From NCBI RefSeq assembly GCF_001500025.1, contig NZ_LQIW01000004.1:1-64000 (forward strand): a DNA stretch of 64,000 nt. Direction: 5' to 3'. A program made the translations under genes and the position numbers. How positions within the stretch are numbered: position 1 is the stretch's first letter; each line of letters begins with the position of its first letter. Shown here in pieces: positions 41,354 through 50,369 of this stretch. The notes beneath the pieces are model-generated. The model made no database searches and was not told where the DNA came from. It saw only the letters and a list, made by a program, of their open reading frames with translations. The DNA comes from Mycobacterium sp. IS-1590. Lineage in GTDB: Bacteria; Actinomycetota; Actinomycetes; Mycobacteriales; Mycobacteriaceae.

Positions 41354-43126
41354 GTGACCGAGCTCGTCGCGGACGCGATGGTGGCACGGTTGCGCGCGTG
41401 GGGGACGACGCGGGTCTTCGGCTACGCAGGCGACGGCGTCAACACCCTGCTCGGCGCGCTGGCGCGGGCAGGCGATCCGGAGTTCGTCTCGACGCGGCAC
41501 GAGGAACTCGCGGCTTTCGCGGCGTGCGGCCACGCCAAGTACACCGGCGAGGTCGGTGTCTGCCTCGCCACGCAGGGGCCCGGTGCGATCCATCTGCTCG
41601 CCGGCCTGTACGACGCGAAGCTGGACCGCAGGCCGGTGGTGGCCATCGTCGGTCAGGTCGTGTCGACCGCGTTGGGCAGCGGATATCTGCAAGAGGTCGA
41701 CCTGCACGCATTGTTCAAAGACGTCTGCGCGCAGTATCTCCAGACCGTCTTCGCGCCGGAGCAGCTGCCGATGGCGTTGGACAACGCCATGCGCACCGCG
41801 CTGGCGACGTCGACACCGACCTGCTTGATCGTTCCGCACGACGTCCAGAAAGCGGAGATGCCCGACGAGTTCGAGCACAGCCACGGCGTGGTCCCGTCCG
41901 CGGCCGTGTACACCCGCGCGCACATCGTGGCGCGCGACGCCGATGTGGGTCGCGCCGCCGATCTTCTCAACGAGGGCGAGAAGATCGCCGTTCTGGTGGG
42001 ACGCGGCGCGATGGGCGCCGAGGACGAACTCACGCGGATCGTCGATCTTCTCGGCGCGGGCGCGACGACGTCGCTGCTCGGCAAGCCGGTTCTGGACGAG
42101 TCGCTGCCGTGGCACACAGGGGTGATGGGACACCTGGGCACGACGGCGAGCGCAGAGCTGATGGCCCACTGCGACACGCTGCTGATCGTCGGCAGCAACG
42201 ATCCATGGACGGAGTTCTACCCGGCACCCGGTCAGGCTCGAGCGGTGCAGATCGACGTCGAGCCACGGGTGGTGGGCGCGAAGTATCCGATCGATGTGGC
42301 GTTGACCGGCGATGCGGCGGACACGTTGTCGCGATTGGCGCCCCTGCTGCACCGCAAGAGCGACCGCTCGTGGCGGCAACACGTCGAGGGCTGGACAGCC
42401 GACTGGAGCCGCGAGTCCGAGGAACGCGCCGAGGCCCAATCCGATTCGGCCAACCCGGAATTCGTCGTGCGGACACTTTCCGAGCACCTGCCGGGTCACT
42501 CCCGTGTCGCCGTCGACGTCGGATCTGCGACGTACTGGTACGCCCGTCACCTCCGGCTGCCGCCCGGTGTCCCCGCCCATGTGTCCGGGTACCTGGCATC
42601 GATGGGATGCGCCCTTCCCTACGGGATAGCGGCCAAGCTCGATGCACCGGAGCGTCCGGTCGTCGCACTGGTCGGTGACGGTGCGATGCAGATGAGCGGA
42701 CTGCTCGAACTCGTCACGATCGCCGACCGGTGGCGGGACTGGACGGATCCGCGGTTCGTGATCCTGGTCCTGCACAATCAGGATCTGACCGAAGTCTCCT
42801 GGGAGCAACGGGAAATGGAGGGCGATGCGCGCTTTCCGGCCTCCCAGCACGTCCCGGCGTTCCCGTATGCCGACTACGCGGAGCTGCTCGGGCTGCAGGG
42901 GCTGCGGGTGGTCGAGTCCGAGCAGGCGCCGGCGGCGTGGAGCAAGGCGTTCGCGGCCGACCGGCCGACGCTGATCGAGGCCATCGTCGACCCGAAGACG
43001 CCGTTGCTTCCGCCGTTGATGCCGCAAGCCAAGGCGGACAAGGTGTATGCCGCACTCGCCGGTGAGCCGGACGGCGCCGTGACGCGGGAGCGGGTCGCCG
43101 CGCAGCGCAGGTCAGAACCGACCTAA
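41354..43126 (+). CDS. Thiamine-pyrophosphate enzyme, pyruvate oxidase-like
   Basis: 590 aa from GTG 41354. Motifs are the catalytic Glu in FVSTRHEELAAFAACG, GPGAIHLLAGLYDAK, and the TPP/Mg motif VALVGDGAMQMSGLLEL with N in LHNQDLTEVSWEQRE. The overall layout is that of PoxB-type pyruvate dehydrogenases or acetolactate-synthase relatives. The product, acetate or another, is not decided by sequence alone. Its stop overlaps the convergent DUF4873 gene by 4 nt. Confidence 0.85.
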   Translation: MTELVADAMVARLRAWGTTRVFGYAGDGVNTLLGALARAGDPEFVSTRHEELAAFAACGHAKYTGEVGVCLATQGPGAIHLLAGLYDAKLDRRPVVAIVGQVVSTALGSGYLQEVDLHALFKDVCAQYLQTVFAPEQLPMALDNAMRTALATSTPTCLIVPHDVQKAEMPDEFEHSHGVVPSAAVYTRAHIVARDADVGRAADLLNEGEKIAVLVGRGAMGAEDELTRIVDLLGAGATTSLLGKPVLDESLPWHTGVMGHLGTTASAELMAHCDTLLIVGSNDPWTEFYPAPGQARAVQIDVEPRVVGAKYPIDVALTGDAADTLSRLAPLLHRKSDRSWRQHVEGWTADWSRESEERAEAQSDSANPEFVVRTLSEHLPGHSRVAVDVGSATYWYARHLRLPPGVPAHVSGYLASMGCALPYGIAAKLDAPERPVVALVGDGAMQMSGLLELVTIADRWRDWTDPRFVILVLHNQDLTEVSWEQREMEGDARFPASQHVPAFPYADYAELLGLQGLRVVESEQAPAAWSKAFAADRPTLIEAIVDPKTPLLPPLMPQAKADKVYAALAGEPDGAVTRERVAAQRRSEPT

Positions 43127-43395
43127 TCGTCCAGGGGGTACGGCGGGGCGCCGACACCCGCGACACAGTGCGTGCCCCAGGGAGTCACCTCGGTCAGTTG
43201 CCCCTCGGCGGTACGGTCGGCGATCGAGATGCGTACGGTCTGGGGCAGTCGCATGTCGGAGGCCAGATCGAAAACCATTCCGCGCCAGTGGTATCTGCCG
43301 TCGATTGGGTCGGTGTGACCGGTCAGGCGCACCCGGACGCCATGATCCGTACCGTCCATCCGTAGGCCCGCAGGCCCGTCGTAAACGACGCTCAT
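43123..43395 (-). CDS. DUF4873 protein
   Basis: 90 aa from ATG 43395. It has GPAGLRMDGTDHGVRVRLTGHTDPIDGRYHWRGMV, typical of DUF4873, which in mycobacteria often accompanies or is fused to monooxygenases. It is coupled (ATGA) to the AurF-like oxygenase upstream and probably assists it. The role is unproven. Confidence 0.7.
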   Translation of the reverse strand: MSVVYDGPAGLRMDGTDHGVRVRLTGHTDPIDGRYHWRGMVFDLASDMRLPQTVRISIADRTAEGQLTEVTPWGTHCVAGVGAPPYPLDD

Positions 43396-44294
43396 CGGGG
43401 CAGAAAGCCGCTTCGACGCCACATCCGGCGGGCGATCGGGCCCATCAGTGCGACCTCCTCGAGGAAGGCTGCCAGCGGCGCGAATCCGACAACCTGGGTG
43501 TCGAGGCGGTGCGGACTGCGGCGCGCGAGGCGCCGGGTAGGCCGGGGGTCGAGCCCGACGCGCTGGTATTGCACCTTGTTCGTGAACAGGAAGCGGAAGA
43601 AGTAGCCGCCGAGCCCGTTGACGTTGGACAGCACGAACTTCGGCAACCGCCGCATGTGGGGGACGCGCTTGCGCAAGCCGTCACGCGCGAACTGGATGTG
43701 ACGGGCCTCTTCGGTGACGTGAATCCGCATGAGGCGCCGTATCAGCGGTTGCAGTTCGTCGTCGTCCATCATCTGGCGCTGCAGTGAGTCGAAGATCTCT
43801 TCACCGATCAACGCCGCGACCCACAGGGCGGAGCCCTGGAACACGAAGGGCAGTGCGTTGATGATCACGCGCTGATACCACTTGGGCCACACCGGTTTGG
43901 CGCCGACCCGCTCGATTGCCTTGCCGAACATCACCATGTGGCGCGTCTCGTCGCCGAGCTCGGTGAGCTCGTAATGGGTTGCGCTGGCGGTGGGATCCTG
44001 ATGCATCATCTTGCGCAGCAGCGACTGATTGAGGATGTTTTCGAACCAGATGCCCGCCGACAACGTGTTGACCAGTTCCTGGCGGGACAGTTCGATCTGC
44101 TGCTCGCGGCTCATCGCGTCCCAGACCGGCGTCCCGTACAGCGAGACGAGCTTCGGCGGGAGGAAGAACTTGTCCGGATCCAGCGGCGCGTCCCAATCGA
44201 TGTCGACGACCGGTGCGTACGACTTCTTGACTGATCCCCTCAGCAGGCGCTCGGAGAACTCGGCGCGGCTGGGCGCAAGCGTCGGGTTGGTCAT
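43392..44294 (-). CDS. AurF-like diiron oxygenase
   Basis: 300 aa. A diiron ligand set is visible in SRQELVNTLSAGIWFENI, TELGDETRHMVMFG, ALIGEEIFD and MRIHVTEEARHIQFARDG. AurF-type enzymes oxidise amines or hydroxylate carbon centres; the substrate here is unknown. It forms a coupled two-gene operon with DUF4873. The start is the ATG at 44294 with the promoter gap of about 127 nt to yihY. Confidence 0.8.
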   Translation of the reverse strand: MTNPTLAPSRAEFSERLLRGSVKKSYAPVVDIDWDAPLDPDKFFLPPKLVSLYGTPVWDAMSREQQIELSRQELVNTLSAGIWFENILNQSLLRKMMHQDPTASATHYELTELGDETRHMVMFGKAIERVGAKPVWPKWYQRVIINALPFVFQGSALWVAALIGEEIFDSLQRQMMDDDELQPLIRRLMRIHVTEEARHIQFARDGLRKRVPHMRRLPKFVLSNVNGLGGYFFRFLFTNKVQYQRVGLDPRPTRRLARRSPHRLDTQVVGFAPLAAFLEEVALMGPIARRMWRRSGFLPR

Positions 44295-44421
44295 CGGTGA
44301 CGTCCCTTCGGTGACGGTCCTCTCAAGTTAGGCAGCCGGTTCGAGTTAGTCAATACCCTCGGTACTGGATACTTGCGGTACCGCCCGCGTTTCATGCTCG
44401 GCGGTCGGGGTACCGAGTGGT

Positions 44422-45501
44422 ATGCCAATTGACGAGGCCGACAGGGCCGACAGGGCCGACAGGGCCGATGCAGCCGTCCAGGCTCCGGACCCGGACGATC
44501 CCGGCAAGCCCGAGTCGCCGACCGACCTCACCCGGCCGTCGCTGATGTACGCCATGCGCAAGGCGGTCAAGGAGTTTCAGAGCGACGAGTGCACGGATCT
44601 GGCCGCGTCGCTGACGTACTACGCCGTGCTGTCGATCTTTCCCGCGCTGGTGGTCGTGGTGTCGCTGCTGGGCGTCTTCGGGCAGGGCAGGCGCACGGTC
44701 GACGCGCTGCTCGACATCGCCGCCGATGTGGCGCCCGCGTCCGCGCTCGACACGTTGCGCCCCACGGTCGAACAACTCGTCAACTCGCCGTCGGCCGGAT
44801 TCGCTCTGGTGGTGGGCATCGTAGGGGCGTTGTGGTCGGCCTCGGGGTACGTCGGCGCCTTCGGTCGTGCGATGAACCGCATCTACGAGATCGAGGAAGG
44901 CCGACCGGTGTGGAAGCTGCGGCCGACACAACTGCTGTTGACTCTGGTCGGTCTGGTGCTCGCGGCCGCGGTGGTGTTCATGCTGGCGATCAGCGGGCCG
45001 GTGGCCAGGACGATCGGTGATGCGATCGGGCTGGGCGAGACGGCGGTGACGGTATGGAATGTGGCCCGGTGGCCGCTGATCCTGCTCTTCGTCGTGCTGG
45101 CGGTCGCGATTCTGTACTACGTCACCCCCAACGTGGAGCAACCAAGGTTCCGCTGGATCAGCGGCGGTGCCGCGCTCGCGATCGTCGTATGGCTCATCGC
45201 CTCCTTGGGGTTCGGGCTCTACGTGGCCAACTTCGGCAGTTACAACAAGACCTACGGCGCGCTGGCCGGTGTCATCGTGTTCCTGCTGTGGTTGTGGATC
45301 ACCAACCTCGCGTTGTTGTTCGGCGCGGAAGTGGACGCCGAGCTCGAGCGCGGTCGTCAGCTGCAGGCCGGTCTGCCCGCCGAACACGAATTGCAGCTGC
45401 CACCGAAGGACGACCACAACATCCGCAAGCAAGAGGCCGCCGAGAAGAAGGACATCAAGCGGGCCAGGCGGCTGCGTCTTTCACGCGGGCGCAAACACTG
45501 A
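44422..45501 (+). CDS. YihY/BrkB-family inner membrane protein
   Basis: 359 aa. It shows the family start FQSDECTDLAASLTYYAVLSIFPALVV in pieces, six membrane helices, and the end FLLWLWITNLALLFGAEVDAELE. The cytosolic N-terminus has an Ala-Asp-Arg triplet repeat encoded by three copies of GCCGACAGG (44437-44463). The C-terminus is Lys-rich and charged. The function of the family is not settled; some relatives affect membrane or nucleoside traits. Confidence 0.88.
   Translation: MPIDEADRADRADRADAAVQAPDPDDPGKPESPTDLTRPSLMYAMRKAVKEFQSDECTDLAASLTYYAVLSIFPALVVVVSLLGVFGQGRRTVDALLDIAADVAPASALDTLRPTVEQLVNSPSAGFALVVGIVGALWSASGYVGAFGRAMNRIYEIEEGRPVWKLRPTQLLLTLVGLVLAAAVVFMLAISGPVARTIGDAIGLGETAVTVWNVARWPLILLFVVLAVAILYYVTPNVEQPRFRWISGGAALAIVVWLIASLGFGLYVANFGSYNKTYGALAGVIVFLLWLWITNLALLFGAEVDAELERGRQLQAGLPAEHELQLPPKDDHNIRKQEAAEKKDIKRARRLRLSRGRKH
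44437..44463 (+). repeat. Three 9-bp tandem repeats in yihY
   Basis: Three perfect copies of GCCGACAGG and a partial fourth encode Ala-Asp-Arg repeats near the N-terminus. Copy number may vary among strains without frame change. Confidence 0.8.
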
Positions 45502-45517
45502 GGGCATACTCGCGGGC

Positions 45518-46282
45518 GTGACCCGTCGAATTCACGTCATCGGCATCGGTGCGGGCGACCCCGGCCACGTCACGGCGCAGGCGGTGACGGCTCTCAACGA
45601 CACACAGGTGTTCTTCGCCATGGACAAGGGAGCCGCGAAAGACGACCTGGTGGCGCTGCGACGACACATCTGCCAACACTTCATCCGCGAGCCCGGTTAC
45701 CGATTCGTCGAACTGCCCGACCCGCCGCGGGTCAGGAAGGCTCCGGACGGTCCGGCGTACCGGCGGGCGGTCGCCGACTGGCACGCCGCGCGGGCCCGGG
45801 TGTGGGCCGACGCGATCGGGGCCGAGCTTCCCGACGGCGGTACGGGGGCTTTTCTGGCCTGGGGCGACCCGTCGCTGTACGACAGCACCCTGCGCATCCT
45901 CGATGCCGTCGCGAGCCACGTCGACATCGACTATGACGTGATCCCCGGCATCACCGCGATCCAGGCGCTCACCGCGCGACATCGCATCCCGCTCAACGAC
46001 GTCGGGGAACCGGTGCTGATCACCACCGGCAGGCAGCTGCGTGACCGCGGGCTGATCGGAAGCGCGGTCGTGATGCTCGACGCCGATTGCTCGTTTCTGA
46101 CATGTCCGTCCGGCACCCGCATCTGGTGGGGCGCCTATCTCGGCACGCCCGACGAGGTGCTGATGGCGGGCACCGTGGGTGACGTCGGTGAGGAGATCGC
46201 CAGGGTGCGCGCGGACGCGCGGGCGCGTCACGGCTGGATCATGGACACCTATCTGCTGCGTCCGGCGACCGGGCGTGCTTAG
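45518..46282 (+). CDS. cobF: Precorrin-6A synthase (deacetylating) CobF
   Basis: 254 aa from GTG 45518. The SAM-binding uroporphyrinogen-methylase fold opens IHVIGIGAGDPGHVTAQAV and has FLAWGDPSLYDSTLRIL, VIPGITAIQALTARHRIPL and MLDADCSF, the last typical of CobF. It methylates C-1 of precorrin-5 in aerobic cobalamin synthesis. It stands alone, with no other cob gene in the window. It follows yihY by 16 nt. Confidence 0.88.
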   Translation: MTRRIHVIGIGAGDPGHVTAQAVTALNDTQVFFAMDKGAAKDDLVALRRHICQHFIREPGYRFVELPDPPRVRKAPDGPAYRRAVADWHAARARVWADAIGAELPDGGTGAFLAWGDPSLYDSTLRILDAVASHVDIDYDVIPGITAIQALTARHRIPLNDVGEPVLITTGRQLRDRGLIGSAVVMLDADCSFLTCPSGTRIWWGAYLGTPDEVLMAGTVGDVGEEIARVRADARARHGWIMDTYLLRPATGRA

Positions 46283-46284
46283 CC

Positions 46285-46319
46285 GGTTGATCGCACGCAT
46301 CGGGTGCGTGCAATCAACC
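46285..46319. terminator. Bidirectional terminator hairpin
   Basis: A 15-bp stem with one mismatch (46285-46299 with 46305-46319) and a 5-nt loop, lying between the convergent cobF and deaminase genes. Confidence 0.8.
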
Positions 46320-46343
46320 ACTTAAGAGCCCTACTGGGCCGAA

Positions 46344-46820
46344 CTAGGGGCGTCCGGGGTCGTTGCGCTGCATCCACAACCGGTAGACATCGATGGCGGC
46401 GTCTTCGGGTTGATAGCGCATCGGGAGCCGTCGTTGGTCCCAACTCTTGGCGAACTCGTCGTAGAAGGTGTTGAGCTCGAAGTACTTTCGATCGTCGACG
46501 TAGTAGCGCGCGTAATCGTCGCGGGTGGTCAAGAAGACGACTTCGTCGGGGGAGCAGTAGTACAACGAGCCCAGGCACATCGGGCAGGGGTGGGCGAGCA
46601 CGTAGATGGTCGTGCCGACCAGATGCTCGGTGCCGAGCTTCGTGCACGCCTGCCGGATCGCGAGGATCTCGGCGTGCGCAGTTGGATCATGTGTCTGGGC
46701 AACCTGATTGGCGCTCTCGGCGAGCACCTCTCCGTTGCTGGCGATGACCGTCGCGAACGGGCGACCGCCCTCTTCGACGTTTCGCCGTGCGAGATCCACT
46801 GTGCGTTGAACGAAATCCAC
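46344..46820 (-). CDS. CDA-fold nucleoside/guanine deaminase
   Basis: 158 aa. The zinc site is HAEIL (with catalytic Glu) near residue 49 and PCPMC near residue 77. The C-terminal region with Tyr/Asp-rich YARYYVDDRKYFELN is closer to guanine deaminases than to TadA. It probably turns guanine into xanthine; cytosine-type substrates remain possible. Confidence 0.75.
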   Translation of the reverse strand: MDFVQRTVDLARRNVEEGGRPFATVIASNGEVLAESANQVAQTHDPTAHAEILAIRQACTKLGTEHLVGTTIYVLAHPCPMCLGSLYYCSPDEVVFLTTRDDYARYYVDDRKYFELNTFYDEFAKSWDQRRLPMRYQPEDAAIDVYRLWMQRNDPGRP

Positions 46821-46860
46821 GGCTGCTCCTTCAGTTCGTCGACTGGTTTAGGCTAATGCG

Positions 46861-47253
46861 ATGTCGTTCCTCTTGCGGGCCGCTTTGACCGGCGTCGCGC
46901 TGTGGGTGGTGACTCTCCTCGTTCCGGGAATCGGGTTCGTGGGCGCCGAATCGCGACTGCAGGAAGTGGGCATCATCTTCGTCGTCGCGGTGATCTTCGG
47001 TCTGGTCAACGCGATCATCAAGCCGATCGTGCAGATCATCTCCATCCCGCTCTACATCCTGACGCTCGGCTTGATCCACGTCGTCATCAACGCGTTGATG
47101 CTGTGGATCACGTCCTGGATCACCGAGCACACGACACACTGGGGGCTCTACATCGACCACTTCTGGTGGACGGCGATCTGGGCCGCGATCGTGCTGTCCA
47201 TCGTGAGCTGGCTGCTGTCGCTGGTCACCGGCGGTGCCGCGCGACGCGATTGA
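46861..47253 (+). CDS. Phage-holin-like (PF04020-type) membrane protein
   Basis: 130 aa with four membrane helices (LLRAALTGVALWVVTLLVPG, VAVIFGLVNAIIKPIVQII, LGLIHVVINALMLWITSW, IWAAIVLSIVSWLLSLV). The NAIIKPIV signature is that of the widespread bacterial family named after holins; it is a chromosomal protein of unknown role, not a lysis gene of the integrated element. Confidence 0.8.
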   Translation: MSFLLRAALTGVALWVVTLLVPGIGFVGAESRLQEVGIIFVVAVIFGLVNAIIKPIVQIISIPLYILTLGLIHVVINALMLWITSWITEHTTHWGLYIDHFWWTAIWAAIVLSIVSWLLSLVTGGAARRD

Positions 47254-47269
47254 CCGGCACACTGGAACC

Positions 47270-48163
47270 ATGCCCGAGCTACCCGAAGTCGAAGCACTCG
47301 CCGATCATCTGCGCCGCCACGCCGTCGGCAAGACGGTGGGACGCATCGACGTATCGGCGTTCTCGGTGCTCAAGACGTTCGACCCGCCGATCACAGCGCT
47401 TCACGGTCAGACCGTCACCGACGCCAACCGCTGGGGCAAATACCTCGGCCTCCAGGTCGGCGATCTGCACCTGATCACCCATCTGTCACGCGCGGGATGG
47501 TTGCGGTGGTCGGACAAGTTGGCGGCTGCGCCGCTGAAGCCGGGCAAGGGGCCGATCGCGCTTCGCGTTCACCTCGGCCCCCCGGATGAGGCGCGGTCTG
47601 ATGTCGCCGCCGGAGCGCCGGCGGTCGGTTTCGACCTCACCGAGGCCGGCACGCAGAAGCGGCTCGCGGTGTGGGTGGTCGACGACCCGACGAAGGTGCC
47701 CGGTATCGCGGCGCTGGGACCCGACGCGCTGTCGCTGGGGCCCGACGACCTCGCCGGGCTGCTCGCGGGCAACAGCGGCCGCATCAAGACGGTGATCACC
47801 GACCAGAAGGTGATCGCGGGCATCGGCAACGCCTACAGCGACGAGATCCTGCATGTTGCCCGGCTTTCGCCGTTCGCGACGGCCGGCAAGCTCACCGACG
47901 CACAGCTGTCGGCGCTGCACGACGCGATGATCGGTGTGCTCTCCGATGCGGTGACTCGTTCGGTCGGGCAGCAGGCGGCCACGCTCAAAGGGGAGAAGCG
48001 CTCCGGGCTGCGCGTGCACGCCAGGACCGGGCTGCCCTGCCCTGTCTGCGGAGACACCGTGCGCGAGGTGTCCTTCGCGGACAAGTCTTTTCAGTACTGT
48101 CCGACCTGCCAGACCGGCGGCAAGATCCTCGCCGACCGGCGGATGTCGCGACTGCTGAAGTAA
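47270..48163 (+). CDS. Fpg/Nei-family DNA glycosylase (Rv0944-like)
   Basis: 297 aa. It begins with the conserved MPELPEVEALADHL (Pro2/Glu3 active site) and has a helix-two-turn-helix (ITDQKVIAGIGNAYSDEIL) and a C-terminal zinc finger (CPVCGDTVREV, CPTCQ). M. tuberculosis Rv0944 is truncated relative to such forms; this copy looks complete. It should excise oxidised bases. It lies 16 nt after the holin-like gene. Confidence 0.85.
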   Translation: MPELPEVEALADHLRRHAVGKTVGRIDVSAFSVLKTFDPPITALHGQTVTDANRWGKYLGLQVGDLHLITHLSRAGWLRWSDKLAAAPLKPGKGPIALRVHLGPPDEARSDVAAGAPAVGFDLTEAGTQKRLAVWVVDDPTKVPGIAALGPDALSLGPDDLAGLLAGNSGRIKTVITDQKVIAGIGNAYSDEILHVARLSPFATAGKLTDAQLSALHDAMIGVLSDAVTRSVGQQAATLKGEKRSGLRVHARTGLPCPVCGDTVREVSFADKSFQYCPTCQTGGKILADRRMSRLLK

Positions 48164-48247
48164 ATGTGAGCAACCGCGCGTTCCCGCAGGCATCGCCGGG
48201 TTCGAATGCGAGTTGTCAGGTGGTGACCGGGCGCCGACGCTGTAGGT

Positions 48248-49225
48248 ATGGAATACGCCCGATACGCCGCGTTTGTGCCGGCGCGCCACCGCCCGGATCC
48301 GCCGATCGACCCCGTGTCCACCTACTGGTCCTGGCGCGGCCGCCGAGTCCACATCGCCCGCGCGGCGATGCCCGACGCCCCGGTGCGGGCGATGGTCGTG
48401 CACGGCGGCGGCGGCTATTCGGGGGCGCTGTGGCCGATCGCGGCGGTCGCGGCGCGCGAGGGCGTCGAGGTGCTGGCGCCGGACATGCCGCTCTACGGTG
48501 ACACCGTCGAACCCGGCCCGCGGTCGGTGCGCTACTGCGACTGGCTCGATCTGCTCACCGACCTCGTCGTTGCCGAGCGCGAAGCCGACCCCCGCCCGCT
48601 GGTGCTGTTCGGCGCCAGCATGGGTGGGATGATGGCGTACGAGGTTGCCGCCCGCACCGGCCAGGTCGCGCACGTCGTCGCCACCTGTCTGCTGGACCCG
48701 GCCGTGCCCGCCGCCCGCAGTGCGGCAGCGCGGATCTCGGCTCTCGGACCGATCTCTCCCGCGGTGATGCGCGCCATCGATCCGTTGCTCGGGCGCGTCC
48801 GGGTCCCGATCCGTTGGCTGGTCGACATGAACAACATGAGCCACGACCCGGAGTTGACCCGGCTGTGCGCCACCGACCCCAAGGGCGGCGGCGTTCGGGT
48901 GCCGCTGGGTTTCCTCGCCGGCTGGCTCAACTTCCGGCATACCGCGCCCGAGTCCTTCGCCGCCGCGCCGGTCACGCTGGTGCATCCGGGCGCGGACCGC
49001 TGGACCCCTCCGCAGCTCAGCATCGATTTCCTGCAACGCATCGCAGCGCCGACAAAGCTTGTGCTGCTGGACAATTGCGGCCATTACCCGATCGAGGAGC
49101 CGGGATTGACCCAGCTCACCGCCGCGCTGCGCGAGGTCCGCGGCGACGTGCTCACCGGGGTCGCGGCGCCAACCGATCCACCAGCGTCACCAGTTGCTCG
49201 ACGTCCATCTCCCGATCCGTCATGA
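48248..49225 (+). CDS. Alpha/beta hydrolase
   Basis: 325 aa. It has the oxyanion stretch VVHGGGGYSGALWP, the nucleophile elbow FGASMGGMMAYE with Ser, Asp in VHPGADRWTP and His in DNCGHYPIEEP. The substrate is unknown. The last 24 codons overlap the convergent TetR gene by 74 nt. Confidence 0.8.
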   Translation: MEYARYAAFVPARHRPDPPIDPVSTYWSWRGRRVHIARAAMPDAPVRAMVVHGGGGYSGALWPIAAVAAREGVEVLAPDMPLYGDTVEPGPRSVRYCDWLDLLTDLVVAEREADPRPLVLFGASMGGMMAYEVAARTGQVAHVVATCLLDPAVPAARSAAARISALGPISPAVMRAIDPLLGRVRVPIRWLVDMNNMSHDPELTRLCATDPKGGGVRVPLGFLAGWLNFRHTAPESFAAAPVTLVHPGADRWTPPQLSIDFLQRIAAPTKLVLLDNCGHYPIEEPGLTQLTAALREVRGDVLTGVAAPTDPPASPVARRPSPDPS

Positions 49226-49751
49226 CGCGGTGGAGGTGGGCGTCGACCGCGTGAACCACCGTGCGGGCGGTCAATTCGGCGTCGTCACCGGCGCGGCCGC
49301 AGCGCGCGAGGTGCCACGCGACCTCACCGCAGATGTCGTCCTCGAACGTCTGCAGGGCCTCGACGTCAGCGGGCATCCGGGCCCCGAACCGGTGCATCAA
49401 CCGGTGCAGCCCGGGCCGGTCGCGGTGCAGCGCCACGAGGGCCTCGAGGAGTGCACGAATCGAGTCCTCGAACGGCGGCTCCTCCTCACGTAGTCGCTTG
49501 AACACCGTCTCCATCCGGCCGCGGGCCGCGTCGACATGTCGCTCGGCCAGCGCGCGGATCAGCGCATGCTTGTTCGGAAAGTATTGATACAGGCTACCGA
49601 TCGACACACCCGCCCGTTCGGCGATGCGGTTGGTTGTCGCGCTCAGTCCCTCCCGGTTGAACACCTGGGCGGCGGCTTCGAGCAACACCTCGACGGTGTC
49701 GCGCGATCGCGACTGGCGGGGGCGTTTCCTGGGCTCGTCGATAGCGGCCAG
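49152..49751 (-). CDS. TetR-family repressor
   Basis: About 199 aa. It has the helix-turn-helix RDTVEVLLEAAAQVFNREG then TTNRIAERAGVSIGSLYQYFPNKHALIRALAERH, followed by a ligand domain. The start is unclear: the natural N-terminus (LAAIDEPRKRP) has only a CTG at 49751, and the next in-frame ATG is at 49835, inside the chorismate mutase gene. It overlaps the hydrolase gene convergently and may control it. Confidence 0.8.
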   Translation of the reverse strand: MAAIDEPRKRPRQSRSRDTVEVLLEAAAQVFNREGLSATTNRIAERAGVSIGSLYQYFPNKHALIRALAERHVDAARGRMETVFKRLREEEPPFEDSIRALLEALVALHRDRPGLHRLMHRFGARMPADVEALQTFEDDICGEVAWHLARCGRAGDDAELTARTVVHAVDAHLHRVMTDREMDVEQLVTLVDRLAPRPR

Positions 49752-49761
49752 TGTACTGCGA

Positions 49762-50328
49762 TCAGCCGCGCGGACAGTAGGACCGCGTCGCCGACGCCAG
49801 CGCCTGCCGGTAGAGCGGTTCGAGCTGCCGGGCATTTGCGACGGCGTCGGTCGCGTTGTTGAGCTCGACCACGCAGGTGGGTGCGCGCAACGAATTCCAC
49901 TGCCGCGCAATCTCGTCGACCATGACCTTGTTGAACCCGTCGATCTGCGAACGTGTCTCGGACAGATCGGGTGCGCTGCGGGGGGCGGTGGCGGGGTCGA
50001 ACTTCCACTGGCCGAAACGGATGTACTCGACGCCCTCGGTGGCATCGATCTGGTCGGTGAAGACCGCCCGCACAAAGGCCTGGTCGATGCCACGCGCGGA
50101 GGCGTCGGCGGCGACGGCATCCAATACCGCGTCGGCGCGCTGCCGGTCCGTGATCGGCCCGCCGTTGATCCACTTGGCGGCCGCGACGGCGTCTGCCGTG
50201 GCAAGGCGCTGCGCGGCGGTGTCGACCAGCCGGTAGAGGTCAGAAGCGGGTTGGCCGGCGGCGACCGCGGTAGAGAGCGCGACGCAAAGCGTCACGAGCA
50301 GGAATGACGCTGTCCGCGGGTAGACCAT
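49762..50328 (-). CDS. Secreted chorismate mutase (Rv1885c-like)
   Basis: 188 aa. A signal peptide (MVYPRTASFLLVTLCVALSTAVAAG) precedes an all-helical AroQ-gamma domain (LYRLVDTAAQRLATADAVAAAKW, FVRAVFTDQIDATEGVEYIRF) with two cysteines in the C-terminal part that could form a disulfide. It turns chorismate into prephenate outside the cytoplasm. A second, cytosolic chorismate mutase gene lies at 58393-58656. Confidence 0.88.
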   Translation of the reverse strand: MVYPRTASFLLVTLCVALSTAVAAGQPASDLYRLVDTAAQRLATADAVAAAKWINGGPITDRQRADAVLDAVAADASARGIDQAFVRAVFTDQIDATEGVEYIRFGQWKFDPATAPRSAPDLSETRSQIDGFNKVMVDEIARQWNSLRAPTCVVELNNATDAVANARQLEPLYRQALASATRSYCPRG

Positions 50329-50369
50329 GTGGCCATTCTGACGGTGGTCGCCTCGCTTAGTCTGTCGGG

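Noticed and set aside
40607..43027. 806-codon open frame on the minus strand
   Set aside because: It is antisense to the thiamine-pyrophosphate enzyme and runs into the oxidoreductase gene in another frame; its Arg/His-rich composition is typical of high-GC shadows.
46861..47253. Holin-like gene as lysis gene of the integrated element
   Set aside because: It is 35 kb away from the element and belongs to a chromosomal membrane protein family.
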